NCBI RefSeq assembly: GCF_030518195.1
Contig: NZ_JAULSC010000012.1
Coordinates: 1-64,000 of the forward strand
DNA: 64,000 bases
Origin: Nocardioides cremeus
Lineage (GTDB): Bacteria; Actinomycetota; Actinomycetes; Propionibacteriales; Nocardioidaceae
Reading direction: 5' to 3'
Each line of letters opens with the position of its first letter. The stretch's first letter is position 1. Positions 40,953-50,602 of the stretch are shown here, piece by piece. The notes under the pieces are model-generated. The model saw only the letters and a list, made by a program, of their open reading frames with translations. It did no database searches and had not been told where the DNA came from. A program made the position numbers and the translations under genes.

Positions 40953-40998
40953 CCCTCCCCCACCACCGTCGGCCGACCGTAGGTCGAGGGCACCCCCG

Positions 40999-41826
40999 TC
41001 GGTCGAGCAGCGAGGGCCGAAGGCTCGAGCGACGCCGAGACCCCGCGACCACCCGGCGTACGGCGAGCGGACACCTCACCCGGTCTCGGCGACGCTCCTC
41101 GCTGGCGCTCGTCACTGCTCGACCAACGAACGCCGTTGGTCGAGCAGCGAGGGCCGAAGGCTCGAGCGACGCCGAGACCCCGCAACCACCCGGCGTACGG
41201 CGCGCGGGCACGTCACCGGGTCTCGACGACGCTCCTCGCTGGCGCTCGTCACTGCTCGACCAACGAACGCCGTTGGTCGAGCAGCGAGGGCCGAAGGCTC
41301 GAGCGACGCCGAGACCCCGTGACTCCACGGCGTACGGCGAGTGGGCGCGTCGCCGGGTCTCGGCGACGCTCCTCGCTGGCGCTCGTCACTGCTCGACCAA
41401 CGAGCACCAGCGTTGGTCGAGCAGCGAGGGCCGAAGGCTCGAGCGACGCCGAGACCCCGCAACCACCCGGCGTACGGCGAGTGGGAACGTCACCCGGTCT
41501 CGGCGACGCTCCTCGCTGGCGCTCGTCACTGCTCGACCATCGACCACCGCCGTTGGTCGAGCAGCGAGGGCCGAAGGCTCGAGCGACGCCGAGACCCCGT
41601 GAGCCCATGGCGTACGGCGCGCGGGCACCTCACCCGGTCTCGGCGACGCTCCTCGCTGGCGCTCGTCACTGCTCGACCAACGGAGCGCACCGCCGTTGGT
41701 CGAGCAGCGAGGGCCGAAGGCTCGAGCGACGCCGAGACCCCGCAACCACCCGGCGTACGGCGCGCGGGCACGTCACCCGGTCTCGACGACGCTCCTCGCT
41801 GGCGCTCGTCACTGCTCGACCAACGG
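40999..41826. repeat. tandem array of six 137-143 bp units, each a long imperfect inverted repeat
   Basis: Six units start at about 40999, 41136, 41273, 41413, 41553 and 41696. Each has a conserved left arm of about 46 bases beginning TTGGTCGAGCAGCGAGGG (unit 1 begins CGGTCGAG), a variable middle of 35-40 bases that usually contains GGCGTACGGCG, and a conserved right arm ending ACTGCTCGACCAACG, which is the imperfect complement of the left. Each unit can fold into a hairpin with arms of over 40 bases. The array fills the gap between the convergent DUF349 and rel genes. ORFs here are artefacts of the repeat. Confidence 0.9.
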
Positions 41827-41887
41827 ACCACCGCGAGCCGGCTCGTTCGAACCGGCCGACTCGGCGCCTCGCCCGGCGGAGCGGCGG

Positions 41888-44212
41888 CTACTGGGTGACG
41901 CGGTAGGCGTCGAAGACGCCGGGGACGCCGCGCACGGCGCGCAGCACCGTGTCGAGGTGCTTGGTCTCGGCCATCTCGAAGGTGAACCGGCTCTTGGCCA
42001 CGCGGTCGCGGCTGGTGGCCAGCTGGGCCGAGAGGATGTTCACGTGGGCGTCGGAGAGCGCCATGGTGATGTCGGAGAGCAGGCGGGCCCTGTCGAGCGC
42101 CTCGACCTGGATGTTGACCAGGAACGTCGAGGTGGTGGTGGGCGCCCACTCGACGTCGAGGAGCTTCTCGGGCTGGGCCTGCAGCGAGGAGGCGTTGGTG
42201 CAGTCCTGCCGGTGCACCGAGACGCCGCCGCCCTTGGTGACGAAGCCCAGGATCGGGTCGGGCGGCACGGGGGTGCAGCACTTGGCCAGCTTGACCCACA
42301 GGTCGGAGGCGCCCTTGACGACCACACCGGCGTCGCCACTGCCCGACGTACGCCGGTGGGCGCGGCGCCCGGTGATCGTGACCGCCTCGGCCAGGTCCTC
42401 CTCGGCGCCCTGCGCGCCGCCGTGCAGCTCGAGCACCTGCTTGACCACGGCCTGAGCGGAGAGGTTGTTCTCCCCCACCGCCGCGTAGAGGGCGGTGACG
42501 TCGGCGATCTTGAAGTGCTCGGCGGCCAGGGTCAGCGACTCGTGGGAGAGCAGCCGCTTGAGGGGCAGGCCCTCCTTGCGCATCAGCTTGGCGATCTGGT
42601 CCTTGCCCTGCTCGATCGCCTCCTCGCGCCGCTCCTTGGTGAACCACTGGCGGATCTTGTTGCGCGCGCGGGGCGACTTCACGAAGCCCAGCCAGTCGCG
42701 CGAGGGGCCGGCGTTGACCGACTTGGAGGTGAAGACCTCGATCACGTCGCCGTTCTCGAGCTTCGACTCCAGGGGCACCAGGCGGCCGTTGACCCGCGCG
42801 CCGATGGTGTGGTGGCCGACCTCGGTGTGCACGGCGTAGGCGAAGTCGACGGGGGTCGATCCCGCCGGCAGCGCGATCACGTCGCCGCGCGGGGTGAAGA
42901 CGTAGGTCTCGGCCCGGTTGATCTCGAAGCGCAGCGACTCCAGGAACTCGCCCGGATCCTCGACCTCGCTCTGCCAGTCGAGCAGCTGGCGCACCCACGA
43001 CATGTCGCCGGCGCCGGTGACCTGGTCGGCGCGCTTGTCGGTGTCGACGCCGGCGCGGCCGTCCTCCTTGTACTTCCAGTGCGCGGCGACGCCGTACTCG
43101 GCGCGGCGGTGCTGGGCGAAGGTGCGGATCTGCATCTCGACCGGCTTGCCCTGCGGGCCCATCACCGTGGTGTGCAGCGACTGGTACATGTTGAACTTCG
43201 GCATCGCGACGTAGTCCTTGAACCGCCCCAGCACCGGGTTCCACCGCGAGTGCAGGATGCCCAGCACCGCGTAGCAGTCGCGGTCCTCCTCGACGAGCAC
43301 CCGGATGCCGACCAGGTCGTAGATGTCGGAGAACTCGCGCCCGCCCACGATCATCTTCTGGTAGATCGAGTAGTAGTGCTTGGGCCGGCCGGTGACCTTC
43401 GCCTTGATGCGGGCCTCGCGCAGGTCGTTCTCGACCTGGGTGATCACCTGGGCCATGAACTGCTCGCGCGAGGGCGCCCGCTCGGCGACCATCCGCACGA
43501 TCTCGTCGTAGATCTTCGGGTGCAGGGTCGCGAACGCGAGATCCTCGAGCTCCCACTTGATCGTGTTCATGCCCAGCCGGTGGGCCAGCGGGGCGTAGAT
43601 GTCGAGGGTCTCGCGGGCGGTGCGCTCCTGGCTCTTCTGCGGCACGAAGCGCAGGGTGCGCATGTTGTGCAGCCGGTCGGCGAGCTTGATCACCAGGACC
43701 CGGATGTCGCGCGACATCGCGACGATCATCTTGCGGATCGTCTCGGCCTGGGCCGAGTCGCCGTAGACGACCTTGTCGAGCTTGGTGACGCCGTCGACGA
43801 GCAGCGCCACCTCCTCGCCGAAGTCGGCCGTCAGCTCCTCCAGCGTGTAGGAGGTGTCCTCGACGGTGTCGTGCAGCAGCGCGGCGGCCAGGGTCGGCTC
43901 GGTCATGCCGATGCCGGCCAGGATCGTGGTGACCGCCAGCGGGTGGGTGATGTAGGGGTCACCGCTCTTGCGCATCTGGGTGCCGTGCAGCCGCTCGGCC
44001 GTCGTGTACGCCCGCTCCAGCAGCGCCAGGTCGGCCTTGGGGTGGTTGGCGCGCACCGCGCGGAAGAGCGGGTCGAGGACCGGGTTGGCGCCCTGGCTGC
44101 GGTGACCCATCCGGGCCAGGCGCGCGCGCATGCTCCGGGCCGAGGCCGGGACGGCGTCGTGGGCGCGCTCCGATCCCGCCTCGGGGGTCGGGGCGGGTCG
44201 GTCCTGGCTCAC
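41888..44212 (-). CDS. rel: bifunctional (p)ppGpp synthetase/hydrolase (Rel)
   Basis: The stringent-response enzyme, 774 residues. The hydrolase HD domain carries the H114-D115...E118-D119 motif (LLHDTVEDT). The synthetase domain has [12 protein letters not shown] and the RFKDYV motif seen in bifunctional Rel proteins (single-function RelA has an acidic version). A TGS domain ([20 protein letters not shown]), a helical region, a zinc-finger part with CC and a C-terminal ACT domain ([18 protein letters not shown]) follow. The GTG start at 44212 sits seven bases after a TAGACT hexamer. apt lies directly upstream, as in many actinobacteria. Confidence 0.97.
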   Translation of the reverse strand: MSQDRPAPTPEAGSERAHDAVPASARSMRARLARMGHRSQGANPVLDPLFRAVRANHPKADLALLERAYTTAERLHGTQMRKSGDPYITHPLAVTTILAGIGMTEPTLAAALLHDTVEDTSYTLEELTADFGEEVALLVDGVTKLDKVVYGDSAQAETIRKMIVAMSRDIRVLVIKLADRLHNMRTLRFVPQKSQERTARETLDIYAPLAHRLGMNTIKWELEDLAFATLHPKIYDEIVRMVAERAPSREQFMAQVITQVENDLREARIKAKVTGRPKHYYSIYQKMIVGGREFSDIYDLVGIRVLVEEDRDCYAVLGILHSRWNPVLGRFKDYVAMPKFNMYQSLHTTVMGPQGKPVEMQIRTFAQHRRAEYGVAAHWKYKEDGRAGVDTDKRADQVTGAGDMSWVRQLLDWQSEVEDPGEFLESLRFEINRAETYVFTPRGDVIALPAGSTPVDFAYAVHTEVGHHTIGARVNGRLVPLESKLENGDVIEVFTSKSVNAGPSRDWLGFVKSPRARNKIRQWFTKERREEAIEQGKDQIAKLMRKEGLPLKRLLSHESLTLAAEHFKIADVTALYAAVGENNLSAQAVVKQVLELHGGAQGAEEDLAEAVTITGRRAHRRTSGSGDAGVVVKGASDLWVKLAKCCTPVPPDPILGFVTKGGGVSVHRQDCTNASSLQAQPEKLLDVEWAPTTTSTFLVNIQVEALDRARLLSDITMALSDAHVNILSAQLATSRDRVAKSRFTFEMAETKHLDTVLRAVRGVPGVFDAYRVTQ

Positions 44213-44219
44213 GTCGACC

Positions 44220-44225
44220 AGTCTA
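44220..44225 (-). promoter_or_regulatory. -10 element TAGACT of rel, overlapping the apt stop
   Basis: TAGACT with a 7-base spacer to the rel GTG at 44212. Its TAG is the stop codon of apt (44223-44225). This gives rel a possible private, leaderless promoter besides readthrough from secD-secF-apt. Confidence 0.5.
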
Positions 44226-44795
44226 GGGCGCGTCGAGGGAGGGCTCGGCGCCGACGCTCATCAGGGTGGTCACCGCGACGTCGCCGAGCGTCTCGCGCCA
44301 GGGCAGGAACGCCAGGTCCATCAGCACCGCGACGCCGACCACCTCGGCGCCGCAGCGCTCGACCAGGTCGACGGTGGCGCGGGCGGTGCCGCCGGTGGCC
44401 AGCACGTCGTCGACCAGGAGCACCCGGCTGCCCGCGGGCACCGCGTCGGTGTGCATCTCCAGGGTCGCCGAGCCGTACTCGAGGTCGTAGGAGACCGCAT
44501 GGGTCTCGCGCGGCAGCTTGCCGGCCTTGCGCACCGGGACGAACCCCGCACCCAGGGCCAGGGCCACGGGGGCGCCGAGGATGAAGCCGCGTGCCTCCAT
44601 GCCGACGACGACGTCGACGACCGGCCGGCCGGCAGCGTCGCGGCCGGCCTCAGCGAGCCCGGCCACGACCGCGGCGAGCCCGGCATGGTCGGCGAGCAGC
44701 GGGGTGATGTCCTTGAACACCACTCCTGCCTCGGGGTAGTCGGGCACGTCGCGGACCAGCCGGTCGAGCGCCTCGCGGGCGCCGGCGAGGCTCAC
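44223..44795 (-). CDS. apt: adenine phosphoribosyltransferase
   Basis: It salvages adenine to AMP using PRPP. The 190-residue protein shows [21 protein letters not shown], the PRPP loop [15 protein letters not shown] and the VGMEARGF motif of the family. The GTG start at 44795 overlaps the secF stop (GTGA); the frame extends far upstream through secF without family match. The order secD-secF-apt-rel is standard in actinobacteria. Confidence 0.96.
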   Translation of the reverse strand: MSLAGAREALDRLVRDVPDYPEAGVVFKDITPLLADHAGLAAVVAGLAEAGRDAAGRPVVDVVVGMEARGFILGAPVALALGAGFVPVRKAGKLPRETHAVSYDLEYGSATLEMHTDAVPAGSRVLLVDDVLATGGTARATVDLVERCGAEVVGVAVLMDLAFLPWRETLGDVAVTTLMSVGAEPSLDAP

Positions 44796-46048
44796 TTCTT
44801 GCCTCGCTTCGAGCGGGTCTGCCGGCTGGGCTGCTGACGCCCGGAGGCGCCGCTGCGGCGGACCTCTCCGCGGGCCTGCGGCAGGGTGCGGCCGCGACCC
44901 ATCGGCTCCTGCGCGCGCGGCGGCGCCGTGCGCGGCGGGGCCTGGCGCGGCTCGCCGGTCAGCGCGGCCGGCACCGGGGCACCGGCGCCCGGGCGGGCGG
45001 CCGGCTCGTCGGCGATCGGCAGGTCCTCGCGGTAGCCGGGCACCGCGGCGTAGCGGTCGCCCTGGCGGGCCCGCGCCTTGGCCCGGCGCTCGGCCATCAC
45101 GACCTCGGTCTCCCCCGACTTCAGGTCCACCAGCACCGGGGTGGCGATGAAGACCGAGGAGTAGGTGCCGGCCGCCATGCCCACGAAGAGCGCGAGGGCC
45201 AGGTCCTGCAGCGAGCTGGCACCGAGCTGGACGGCACCGACGTACAGGATCGCCCCGACCGGCAGCAGCGCGACCAGCGAGGTGTTGATCGAGCGCACCA
45301 GCGTCTGGTTGACGGCCAGGTTGGCGGCGCGCGCGTACGTCGTGCCGCCGCGGCCCAGCCCGGCGGTGTTCTCGCGCACCTTGTCGAAGACCACGACCGT
45401 GTCGTAGAGCGAGAACGCGAGGATCGTGAGCAGGCCGGTGACGGTGGCCGGGGTGACCTCGAAGCCGGACCAGGCGTAGACGCCGACGGTGATCACGACG
45501 TCGTGGGCCAGCGCGACCAGGGCCGCCACCGACATCTTCCACTCACGGAAGTAGGCCCAGATGAAGAGCACCACGAAGAACAGGAAGACGGCCAGGCCGA
45601 TCAGCGAGGAACGCGCCACGTCGGCGCCCCAGCTCGCCCCGATGTCCTCCTGGGACAGGTCGGCGGCCGCGTCGACGCCGGTGGCCTCGACGATGACCTG
45701 GGCCACCGTCGTGCTCTCCTCCTGGGAGAGCTGGCCGGTCTGCACGAGCAGCGCGTCGTCGCCCAGGGTGCTGACCACGGGCGAGGCCGCGCCCTCGACG
45801 CCGCTGTCGGCGACGACCTCGCGCAGCTCGTCGGCGTTCTCCTGGGTCGCCTCCGCACCGACGCTGACGCGGTACTGCGTGCCGCCGGTGAACTCGATGC
45901 CCAGGTCGAGGCCGCGCACGCTGATGCCGAGCACCGCGACGACGACCAGGACCGCCGAGATGGCGTACCAGGCCCACTTGCGACCGACGAAGTCGATCGA
46001 GCGCTCGCCGGTGTAGAGAGCGTTGCCGAGTCGCGAGTACCTGCCCAT
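44792..46048 (-). CDS. secF: protein translocase subunit SecF
   Basis: An RND-type membrane protein that, with SecD, uses the proton gradient to help export. The 418 residues include a first helix near 30-48, the periplasmic domain with DLGIEFTGGTQY, and five more helices in the SecD_SecF domain with ALAHDVVITVGVYAW and the YDTVVVFDKVREN motif. The C-terminal 110 residues are a long basic, Pro-rich, probably disordered cytoplasmic tail. The ATG overlaps the secD stop as ATGA. Confidence 0.96.
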   Translation of the reverse strand: MGRYSRLGNALYTGERSIDFVGRKWAWYAISAVLVVVAVLGISVRGLDLGIEFTGGTQYRVSVGAEATQENADELREVVADSGVEGAASPVVSTLGDDALLVQTGQLSQEESTTVAQVIVEATGVDAAADLSQEDIGASWGADVARSSLIGLAVFLFFVVLFIWAYFREWKMSVAALVALAHDVVITVGVYAWSGFEVTPATVTGLLTILAFSLYDTVVVFDKVRENTAGLGRGGTTYARAANLAVNQTLVRSINTSLVALLPVGAILYVGAVQLGASSLQDLALALFVGMAAGTYSSVFIATPVLVDLKSGETEVVMAERRAKARARQGDRYAAVPGYREDLPIADEPAARPGAGAPVPAALTGEPRQAPPRTAPPRAQEPMGRGRTLPQARGEVRRSGASGRQQPSRQTRSKRGKK

Positions 46049-47820
46049 CAGGCGGTCCCTCCTGCCGGGGCGCGGTCGACACCGAGCGTCTCGGCGTTGA
46101 GGCCCGAGAGCTTGTGGCCGCTGTGGAAGAACGGGAAGCGGGCCAGCCACGAGACGGCCGGCTTGGTGAAGAAGAAGAACACGACCAGGTCGATGATGGT
46201 GGTCAGGCCCAGCGCGAACGCGAAGCCCTTCACCACGCCGGCGGCGAAGATGTAGAGGATCACCGCCGCCAGGATCGAGACGGCGTCGGCCGCGACCGCG
46301 GTGTTGCGCGCCCGCTTCCAGCCCGACTCGACCGCGACCCGCATCGACTTGCCGTCGCGCATCTCGTCACGGATGCGCTCGAAGAGCACGATGAAGGAGT
46401 CGGCGGTGATGCCCACGGCCACGATCAGGCCGGCGATGCCGGGCAGGGTGAGCGTGAAGCCGGCGGTCTCGCTGAGCAGCAGGACCATGCCGTAGGTGAT
46501 GGCACCGGCCACCACCAGCGAGGCGATCACCACGGTGCCGAGCCCGCGGTAGTAGAGCAGGCAGTAGAGCATCACGACGCCCAGGCCGATGCCGCCGGCC
46601 AGCAGGCCGGCCGAGAGCTGGTCACCGGCCAGCGTGGGGCCCACGACCTGGGTCAGCGGGTCGTCCTCGAAGGCGATCGGCAGCGCACCGAACTTCAGGC
46701 TGGTGGCCAGGCTGCTGGCGCCCTCCTCGTTGAAGTCGCCGCTGATCTGGGCGTTGCCGTCGACGATGACGCCGTTCATGGTCGGCGCCGAGAGCACCTC
46801 GCCGTCGAGCACGATGGCGAACTGCTTCTCGGTGCCGAACAGCGAGCGGGAGATCTCGGCGAAGGTGTTGGTGCCGCCACCGTCGAAGGAGAGCTGCACG
46901 ACGTAGGCGATCTCGCCCTGCGGGATCGCGGCCGAGGCGTCGGAGAGCTCGGTGCCCTCGATCATCGCCGGCGAGAGCAGGTAGGCCACGCCGTCCTCGT
47001 CGCAGGTCACCAGCGGCGCGTCGGGGTCGTCGGTCATCGGCGAGGCCGGGCCGTCGGCGGGGCACTGGTACTGGCTGAAGGCGGCCACGCACTCCGACGT
47101 CGGCTGGTCGATCCACTGCAGCGGGTCGTCGGTCAGCGGGTCGTCGGCGGCGGCGGTAACGCACTGCTCGTAGACGTCGCCCTGCTTGTTGCCCTGCTTG
47201 TCGTTGCCGTTGCCGCCGTCCTGCTGGGAGGGCTGCTCGGTCGGCTGCTCGCTCTCGCCGCCGGACTCGCCGCCGGTCTTGACGCCGAAGCCGACCGTGG
47301 GCCGGTTGTTGCCCTGCGGCTGCTCCGACTGCTCGAGCTGCTGGTCACCCTGCTGGTCACCCTGCTGCTGGCCGCCGGTGGAGCCGCCCGGACCATCGGT
47401 CGACGGCGCCTCGGGGATCACTCCCTCGGGCAGGCCGGTGGTGCTCTGGCAGCGCCCGTCGACCTGCGAGCAGGCGACGAGGCGGAAGCGCAGCTGGGCG
47501 GTGCGCTGGACGGTGTCGAGCAGGTCGCGCCGGTTCTCGCCGGGCACCTCCACGACGATGTCCTGGCCGCCCTGGGTGGTCACCTCGGCCTCGGCGACGC
47601 CCGAGCCGTTGACGCGGTCGTCGATGATCTTGCGGGCCTCCTCGAGCGACTCCTCGCTCGGGTCGCCCTCGGCGCGCAGCGTGATGCTGGTGCCGCCCTG
47701 CAGGTCGAGGCCCAGCTGGGGCGTCCAGCTGCCGGCCAGGGCCACCAGGCCGAAGAGGACGGCGGTGGAGACGAAGAAGGCGACCAGCGTCCGGCCGGGG
47801 CCGGAGGTGCGTCGGGCCAC
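46048..47820 (-). CDS. secD: protein translocase subunit SecD
   Basis: The 590-residue partner of SecF. It has a first helix at about 12-30, the motif LGLDLQGGTSITL, a large periplasmic region, and a six-helix C-terminal domain with IVAVGITADSFIVLFERIRDE. The start is the GTG at 47820 (AGGAG seven bases before); the frame to 47889 overlaps yajC. Residues about 139-215 are an unusual Gln/Gly/Glu-rich low-complexity insert within the periplasmic part. Two cysteine pairs flank this insert. Confidence 0.95.
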   Translation of the reverse strand: MARRTSGPGRTLVAFFVSTAVLFGLVALAGSWTPQLGLDLQGGTSITLRAEGDPSEESLEEARKIIDDRVNGSGVAEAEVTTQGGQDIVVEVPGENRRDLLDTVQRTAQLRFRLVACSQVDGRCQSTTGLPEGVIPEAPSTDGPGGSTGGQQQGDQQGDQQLEQSEQPQGNNRPTVGFGVKTGGESGGESEQPTEQPSQQDGGNGNDKQGNKQGDVYEQCVTAAADDPLTDDPLQWIDQPTSECVAAFSQYQCPADGPASPMTDDPDAPLVTCDEDGVAYLLSPAMIEGTELSDASAAIPQGEIAYVVQLSFDGGGTNTFAEISRSLFGTEKQFAIVLDGEVLSAPTMNGVIVDGNAQISGDFNEEGASSLATSLKFGALPIAFEDDPLTQVVGPTLAGDQLSAGLLAGGIGLGVVMLYCLLYYRGLGTVVIASLVVAGAITYGMVLLLSETAGFTLTLPGIAGLIVAVGITADSFIVLFERIRDEMRDGKSMRVAVESGWKRARNTAVAADAVSILAAVILYIFAAGVVKGFAFALGLTTIIDLVVFFFFTKPAVSWLARFPFFHSGHKLSGLNAETLGVDRAPAGGTA

Positions 47821-47821
47821 C

Positions 47822-48121
47822 TCAGAGCTCCTCGGGGCCGGCGGGCTCGTCGTACGCGCTCTCGCGCGGGACGATCCGGCCGACGGCACCGCGCGCGACG
47901 CGCAGCACCACCCCGGGGGCGACCTCGAGCTCGAAGGTGTCCTCGGCGAGCCCGCGCACGGTGCCCTGGATGCCGGAGGTCAGCATCACGTCGTCACCGA
48001 CCGACAGCGACTGCTGCATCGAGACGAGTTCACGGTTGCGCCGGGACTGCGGACGGATGATCAGCAGCCAGAACACGAGCGCCAGACCCAGGAAGGGCAG
48101 GATTGGGGCGATGGCCTCCAC
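47822..48121 (-). CDS. yajC: preprotein translocase subunit YajC
   Basis: A 99-residue single-helix accessory protein of SecDF (helix at about 6-25, IRPQSRRNRE after it) with the cytoplasmic beta domain VGDDVMLTSGIQGTVRGL. I take the GTG at 48121, preceded by GGAGAGGT; another GTG five codons upstream is possible. A TACACT hexamer at 48189-48194 may be the operon promoter. The secD start follows its stop by two bases upstream, so the genes nearly overlap. Confidence 0.9.
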   Translation of the reverse strand: MEAIAPILPFLGLALVFWLLIIRPQSRRNRELVSMQQSLSVGDDVMLTSGIQGTVRGLAEDTFELEVAPGVVLRVARGAVGRIVPRESAYDEPAGPEEL

Positions 48122-48241
48122 GAAGGACCTCTCCACGTACGACGACAGGGGTGACCGCCGGGAGCTGGCCCGGGGACGGCCGCGCGAAAGTGTAGCCGCG
48201 CGGCTGTGACGCACGGCATCGCCGTGGCGCGCCCGGCCTGC

Positions 48242-49321
48242 TCAGTCGGGCTCGACGCCAAACAACGTCTCCTCGCCGCCCGCCGGGGGCGCGAGCCCCA
48301 GGTGCGACCAGGCCGCCGGGGTGGCGACCCGGCCGCGCGGGGTGCGGGCCAGGAAGCCGATGCGCACCAGGAACGGCTCGGCGACCTCCTCGACCGTCTC
48401 GCGCTCCTCCCCCACAGCGACAGCGAGCGTCGAGACGCCCACGGGTCCGCCACCGAAGCGGCGGCACAGCACGTCGATGACGCCGCGGTCGAGCCGGTCG
48501 AGACCCAGCGCGTCGACCTCGTAGAGGTCGAGCGCGGCCTCGGCGACCTCGAGGGTCACCACGCCGTCGGCGCGCACCTGCGCGAAGTCGCGCACCCGGC
48601 GCAGCAGCCGGTTGGCGATGCGCGGGGTGCCGCGCGAGCGCGACGCGATCTCGGCCGAGCCCTCGCTGGTCAGGTCGACCCCGAGCAGACCGGCCGAGCG
48701 GTGCACGATCGTGTCGAGGTCGCGCGGCTCGTAGAACTCGAGCTGGGCGGTGAAGCCGAAGCGGTCGCGCAGCGGGCCGGGCAGCAGCCCGGCGCGGGTG
48801 GTGGCGCCGACCAGGGTGAACGGCGGGATCTCCAGCGGGATCGCGGTGGCACCGGGGCCCTTGCCGATGACGACGTCGACCCGGAAGTCCTCCATCGCCA
48901 TGTAGAGCATCTCCTCGGCTGGCCTGGACATCCGGTGGATCTCGTCGATGAAGAGCACGTCGCCCTCGTTGAGCCCCGAGAGGATGGCCGCGAGGTCGCC
49001 GGCGTGGGTGATGGCCGGGCCGCTGGTCAGGCGCAGCGGCACGCTCATCTCGTGGGCGATGATCATCGCCAGCGTCGTCTTGCCCAGCCCCGGGGGGCCG
49101 GAGAGCAGCACGTGGTCTGGAGCGCGCTCCCGCATCCGGGCCGCCTCGAGGACCAGGCCGAGCTGGTCGCGCACCCGCTGCTGGCCCACCACCTCGTCGA
49201 GGGTGCGGGGACGCAGCGCGGCCTCGACGGCGCGCTCGTCACCGTCGGCCTCGGCCACGGTCAGCGAGCGCAGGTGGCTCTCCTCGGCAGCGGCGTACTC
49301 GTCGTAGGGGTCCTCGTGCAC
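48242..49321 (-). CDS. ruvB: Holliday junction DNA helicase RuvB
   Basis: The hexameric AAA+ motor of the RuvAB branch-migration complex. The 359 residues include the [14 protein letters not shown] start of the domain, Walker [11 protein letters not shown], Walker [10 protein letters not shown], sensor 1 VGATTRAG, the arginine finger region RDRFG, and a C-terminal winged helix ([17 protein letters not shown]). The GTG is six bases from the ruvA stop. It is last in the ruvC-ruvA-ruvB operon. Confidence 0.97.
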   Translation of the reverse strand: MHEDPYDEYAAAEESHLRSLTVAEADGDERAVEAALRPRTLDEVVGQQRVRDQLGLVLEAARMRERAPDHVLLSGPPGLGKTTLAMIIAHEMSVPLRLTSGPAITHAGDLAAILSGLNEGDVLFIDEIHRMSRPAEEMLYMAMEDFRVDVVIGKGPGATAIPLEIPPFTLVGATTRAGLLPGPLRDRFGFTAQLEFYEPRDLDTIVHRSAGLLGVDLTSEGSAEIASRSRGTPRIANRLLRRVRDFAQVRADGVVTLEVAEAALDLYEVDALGLDRLDRGVIDVLCRRFGGGPVGVSTLAVAVGEERETVEEVAEPFLVRIGFLARTPRGRVATPAAWSHLGLAPPAGGEETLFGVEPD

Positions 49322-49327
49322 CGGCGA

Positions 49328-49939
49328 TCAGGCCTTCGAGAGCATGCGCAGGGCCGAGCGCAGCAGGGTCGCGACGTCGGGGCTCTCCGCCGCCTGGGGT
49401 GCCACCTCGTCGACCGCCCGGTCGGCGTCCTTGGCCGACCAGCCGAGCCCGACCAGGCCCTGGTGCACCTGGTCGCGCCAGGGCTCGGCGCTGGCGGCCG
49501 GGACGGCCGCACCGCGGGCGCCGACGGGTGCGCCGAGGCGGTCCTTGAGCTCGAGGATGATCCGCTGGGCGCCCTTCTGGCCGATGCCGGGCACCCGGGT
49601 CAGGGTCTTGACGTCCTCGGTGCCGACCGCGCGCCGCAGGTCGTCGGGCGCCAGGACCGCGAGCATCGCCTGGGCCAGCTTGGGCCCCACGCCCGAGGCG
49701 GTCTGCAGCAGCTCGAAGCAGGCCTTCTCGTCGTCGTCGAGGAAGCCGAAGAGGGTCAGCGACTCCTCACGCACCACCATCGAGGTCGGCAGCGTGGCCT
49801 GCTGGCCGGTGCCGATCTTGGGCGAGAGCGTCGCGAGGGTGCCGGGGGTGCACATCAGCTCGAGGCCGACACCGCCGACCTCGAGCACGGCGCTGTTGAG
49901 GGTCACCGCGGCCACGGGGCCTCGGACGTAGGCGATCAC
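49328..49939 (-). CDS. ruvA: Holliday junction DNA helicase subunit RuvA
   Basis: It binds four-way junctions and loads RuvB. The 203 residues have the N-terminal OB fold starting [12 protein letters not shown], the [12 protein letters not shown] motif, two helix-hairpin-helix motifs ([17 protein letters not shown] and [16 protein letters not shown]) and the C-terminal domain [16 protein letters not shown] that contacts RuvB. The GTG start overlaps the ruvC stop. Confidence 0.97.
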   Translation of the reverse strand: MIAYVRGPVAAVTLNSAVLEVGGVGLELMCTPGTLATLSPKIGTGQQATLPTSMVVREESLTLFGFLDDDEKACFELLQTASGVGPKLAQAMLAVLAPDDLRRAVGTEDVKTLTRVPGIGQKGAQRIILELKDRLGAPVGARGAAVPAASAEPWRDQVHQGLVGLGWSAKDADRAVDEVAPQAAESPDVATLLRSALRMLSKA

Positions 49940-50514
49940 GGGGTCCTCCTGGGGAGCGTGCGGGCGGCGGCGCGCGTGGGGACGGAGCGGGTTGGGAGGG
50001 CGCGGGTCTGGCGGGCGACGGCCTCCTCGAGGCGGGCCTGCGCTCCCCCGCGCCAGATGTGGGTGATGGCCAGCGCCAGCGCGTCGGCGGCGTCGGCCGG
50101 CTTGGGCGGGGCGTCGAGGCGCAGGATGCGGGTCACCATCGCGCCCACCTGCTGCTTGGTGGCCCGCCCGCTGCCCGAGACGGCCGCCTTGACCTCGCTG
50201 GGCGTGTGCAGCGCGATCGGCAGGCCCCGGCGCGCGGCCACCACCATGGCGATGCCGCTGGCCTGGGCGGTGCCCATCACGGTCGAGACGTCGGAGCGGG
50301 CGAAGACCCGCTCGACCGCGACCGCGTCCGGGCGGTGCTCCTCGATCCAGGCCTCGACGCCCTTCTCGATGGTCACCAGGCGCTGGGCGACCGGCAGGTC
50401 GCTGCTGGTGCGCAGCACGTTGACGTCGACCAGGCTCAGCGGACGCCCGACCGAGCCGTCGACCACGCCCATCCCGCAGCGGGTCAGCCCGGGGTCGATC
50501 CCCAGCACGCGCAT
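49936..50514 (-). CDS. ruvC: crossover junction endodeoxyribonuclease RuvC
   Basis: The Holliday junction resolvase, 192 residues. RNase H-fold acidic residues lie in [11 protein letters not shown] near the start, AVERVF, and the final [14 protein letters not shown]. The ATG at 50514 follows GAAGGTGG; the frame can be read 11 codons further, but that part covers the SOS box. The C-terminal 30 residues are basic and Arg/Thr-rich, longer than in E. coli. Confidence 0.96.
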   Translation of the reverse strand: MRVLGIDPGLTRCGMGVVDGSVGRPLSLVDVNVLRTSSDLPVAQRLVTIEKGVEAWIEEHRPDAVAVERVFARSDVSTVMGTAQASGIAMVVAARRGLPIALHTPSEVKAAVSGSGRATKQQVGAMVTRILRLDAPPKPADAADALALAITHIWRGGAQARLEEAVARQTRALPTRSVPTRAAARTLPRRTP

Positions 50515-50529
50515 CGGACCACCTTCCCG

Positions 50530-50545
50530 TCGAACGTCTGTTCGC
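50530..50545 (-). promoter_or_regulatory. LexA (SOS) box upstream of ruvC
   Basis: TCGAACGTCTGTTCGC on the plus strand matches the actinobacterial/Gram-positive SOS consensus TCGAACNNNNGTTCGA at all but the last base. It lies 15 bases before the ruvC ATG, downstream of a TACCGT hexamer at 50554-50559. LexA bound here would repress ruvCAB until DNA damage. Sequence match only; LexA itself is not in the window. Confidence 0.85.
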
Positions 50546-50602
50546 ACGTGTCGACGGTACGCGACCGCCCCGGCCGCGCGGCGTACGACACGCGGCGGGG
50601 GG

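Noticed and set aside
40999..41826. CRISPR array
   Set aside because: Periodic repeats with variable centres look CRISPR-like, but units are 137-143 bp, each unit is itself an inverted repeat with arms over 40 bases, the centres are similar to each other, and no cas genes are nearby.
41836..41875. tRNA-like TTCGAAC segment
   Set aside because: A T-loop-like TTCGAA occurs in a small inverted repeat, but no acceptor stem, anticodon arm or D arm fits. No tRNA or rRNA gene was found in the window.
40953..41887. Several overlapping ORFs of 110-260 codons in the repeat array
   Set aside because: They repeat the same peptide in many frames because the DNA repeats; none has a ribosome site or family match.
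41696..44584. A 962-codon plus-strand ORF
   Set aside because: It starts in the repeat array and runs antisense to rel and part of apt; shadow of those genes.
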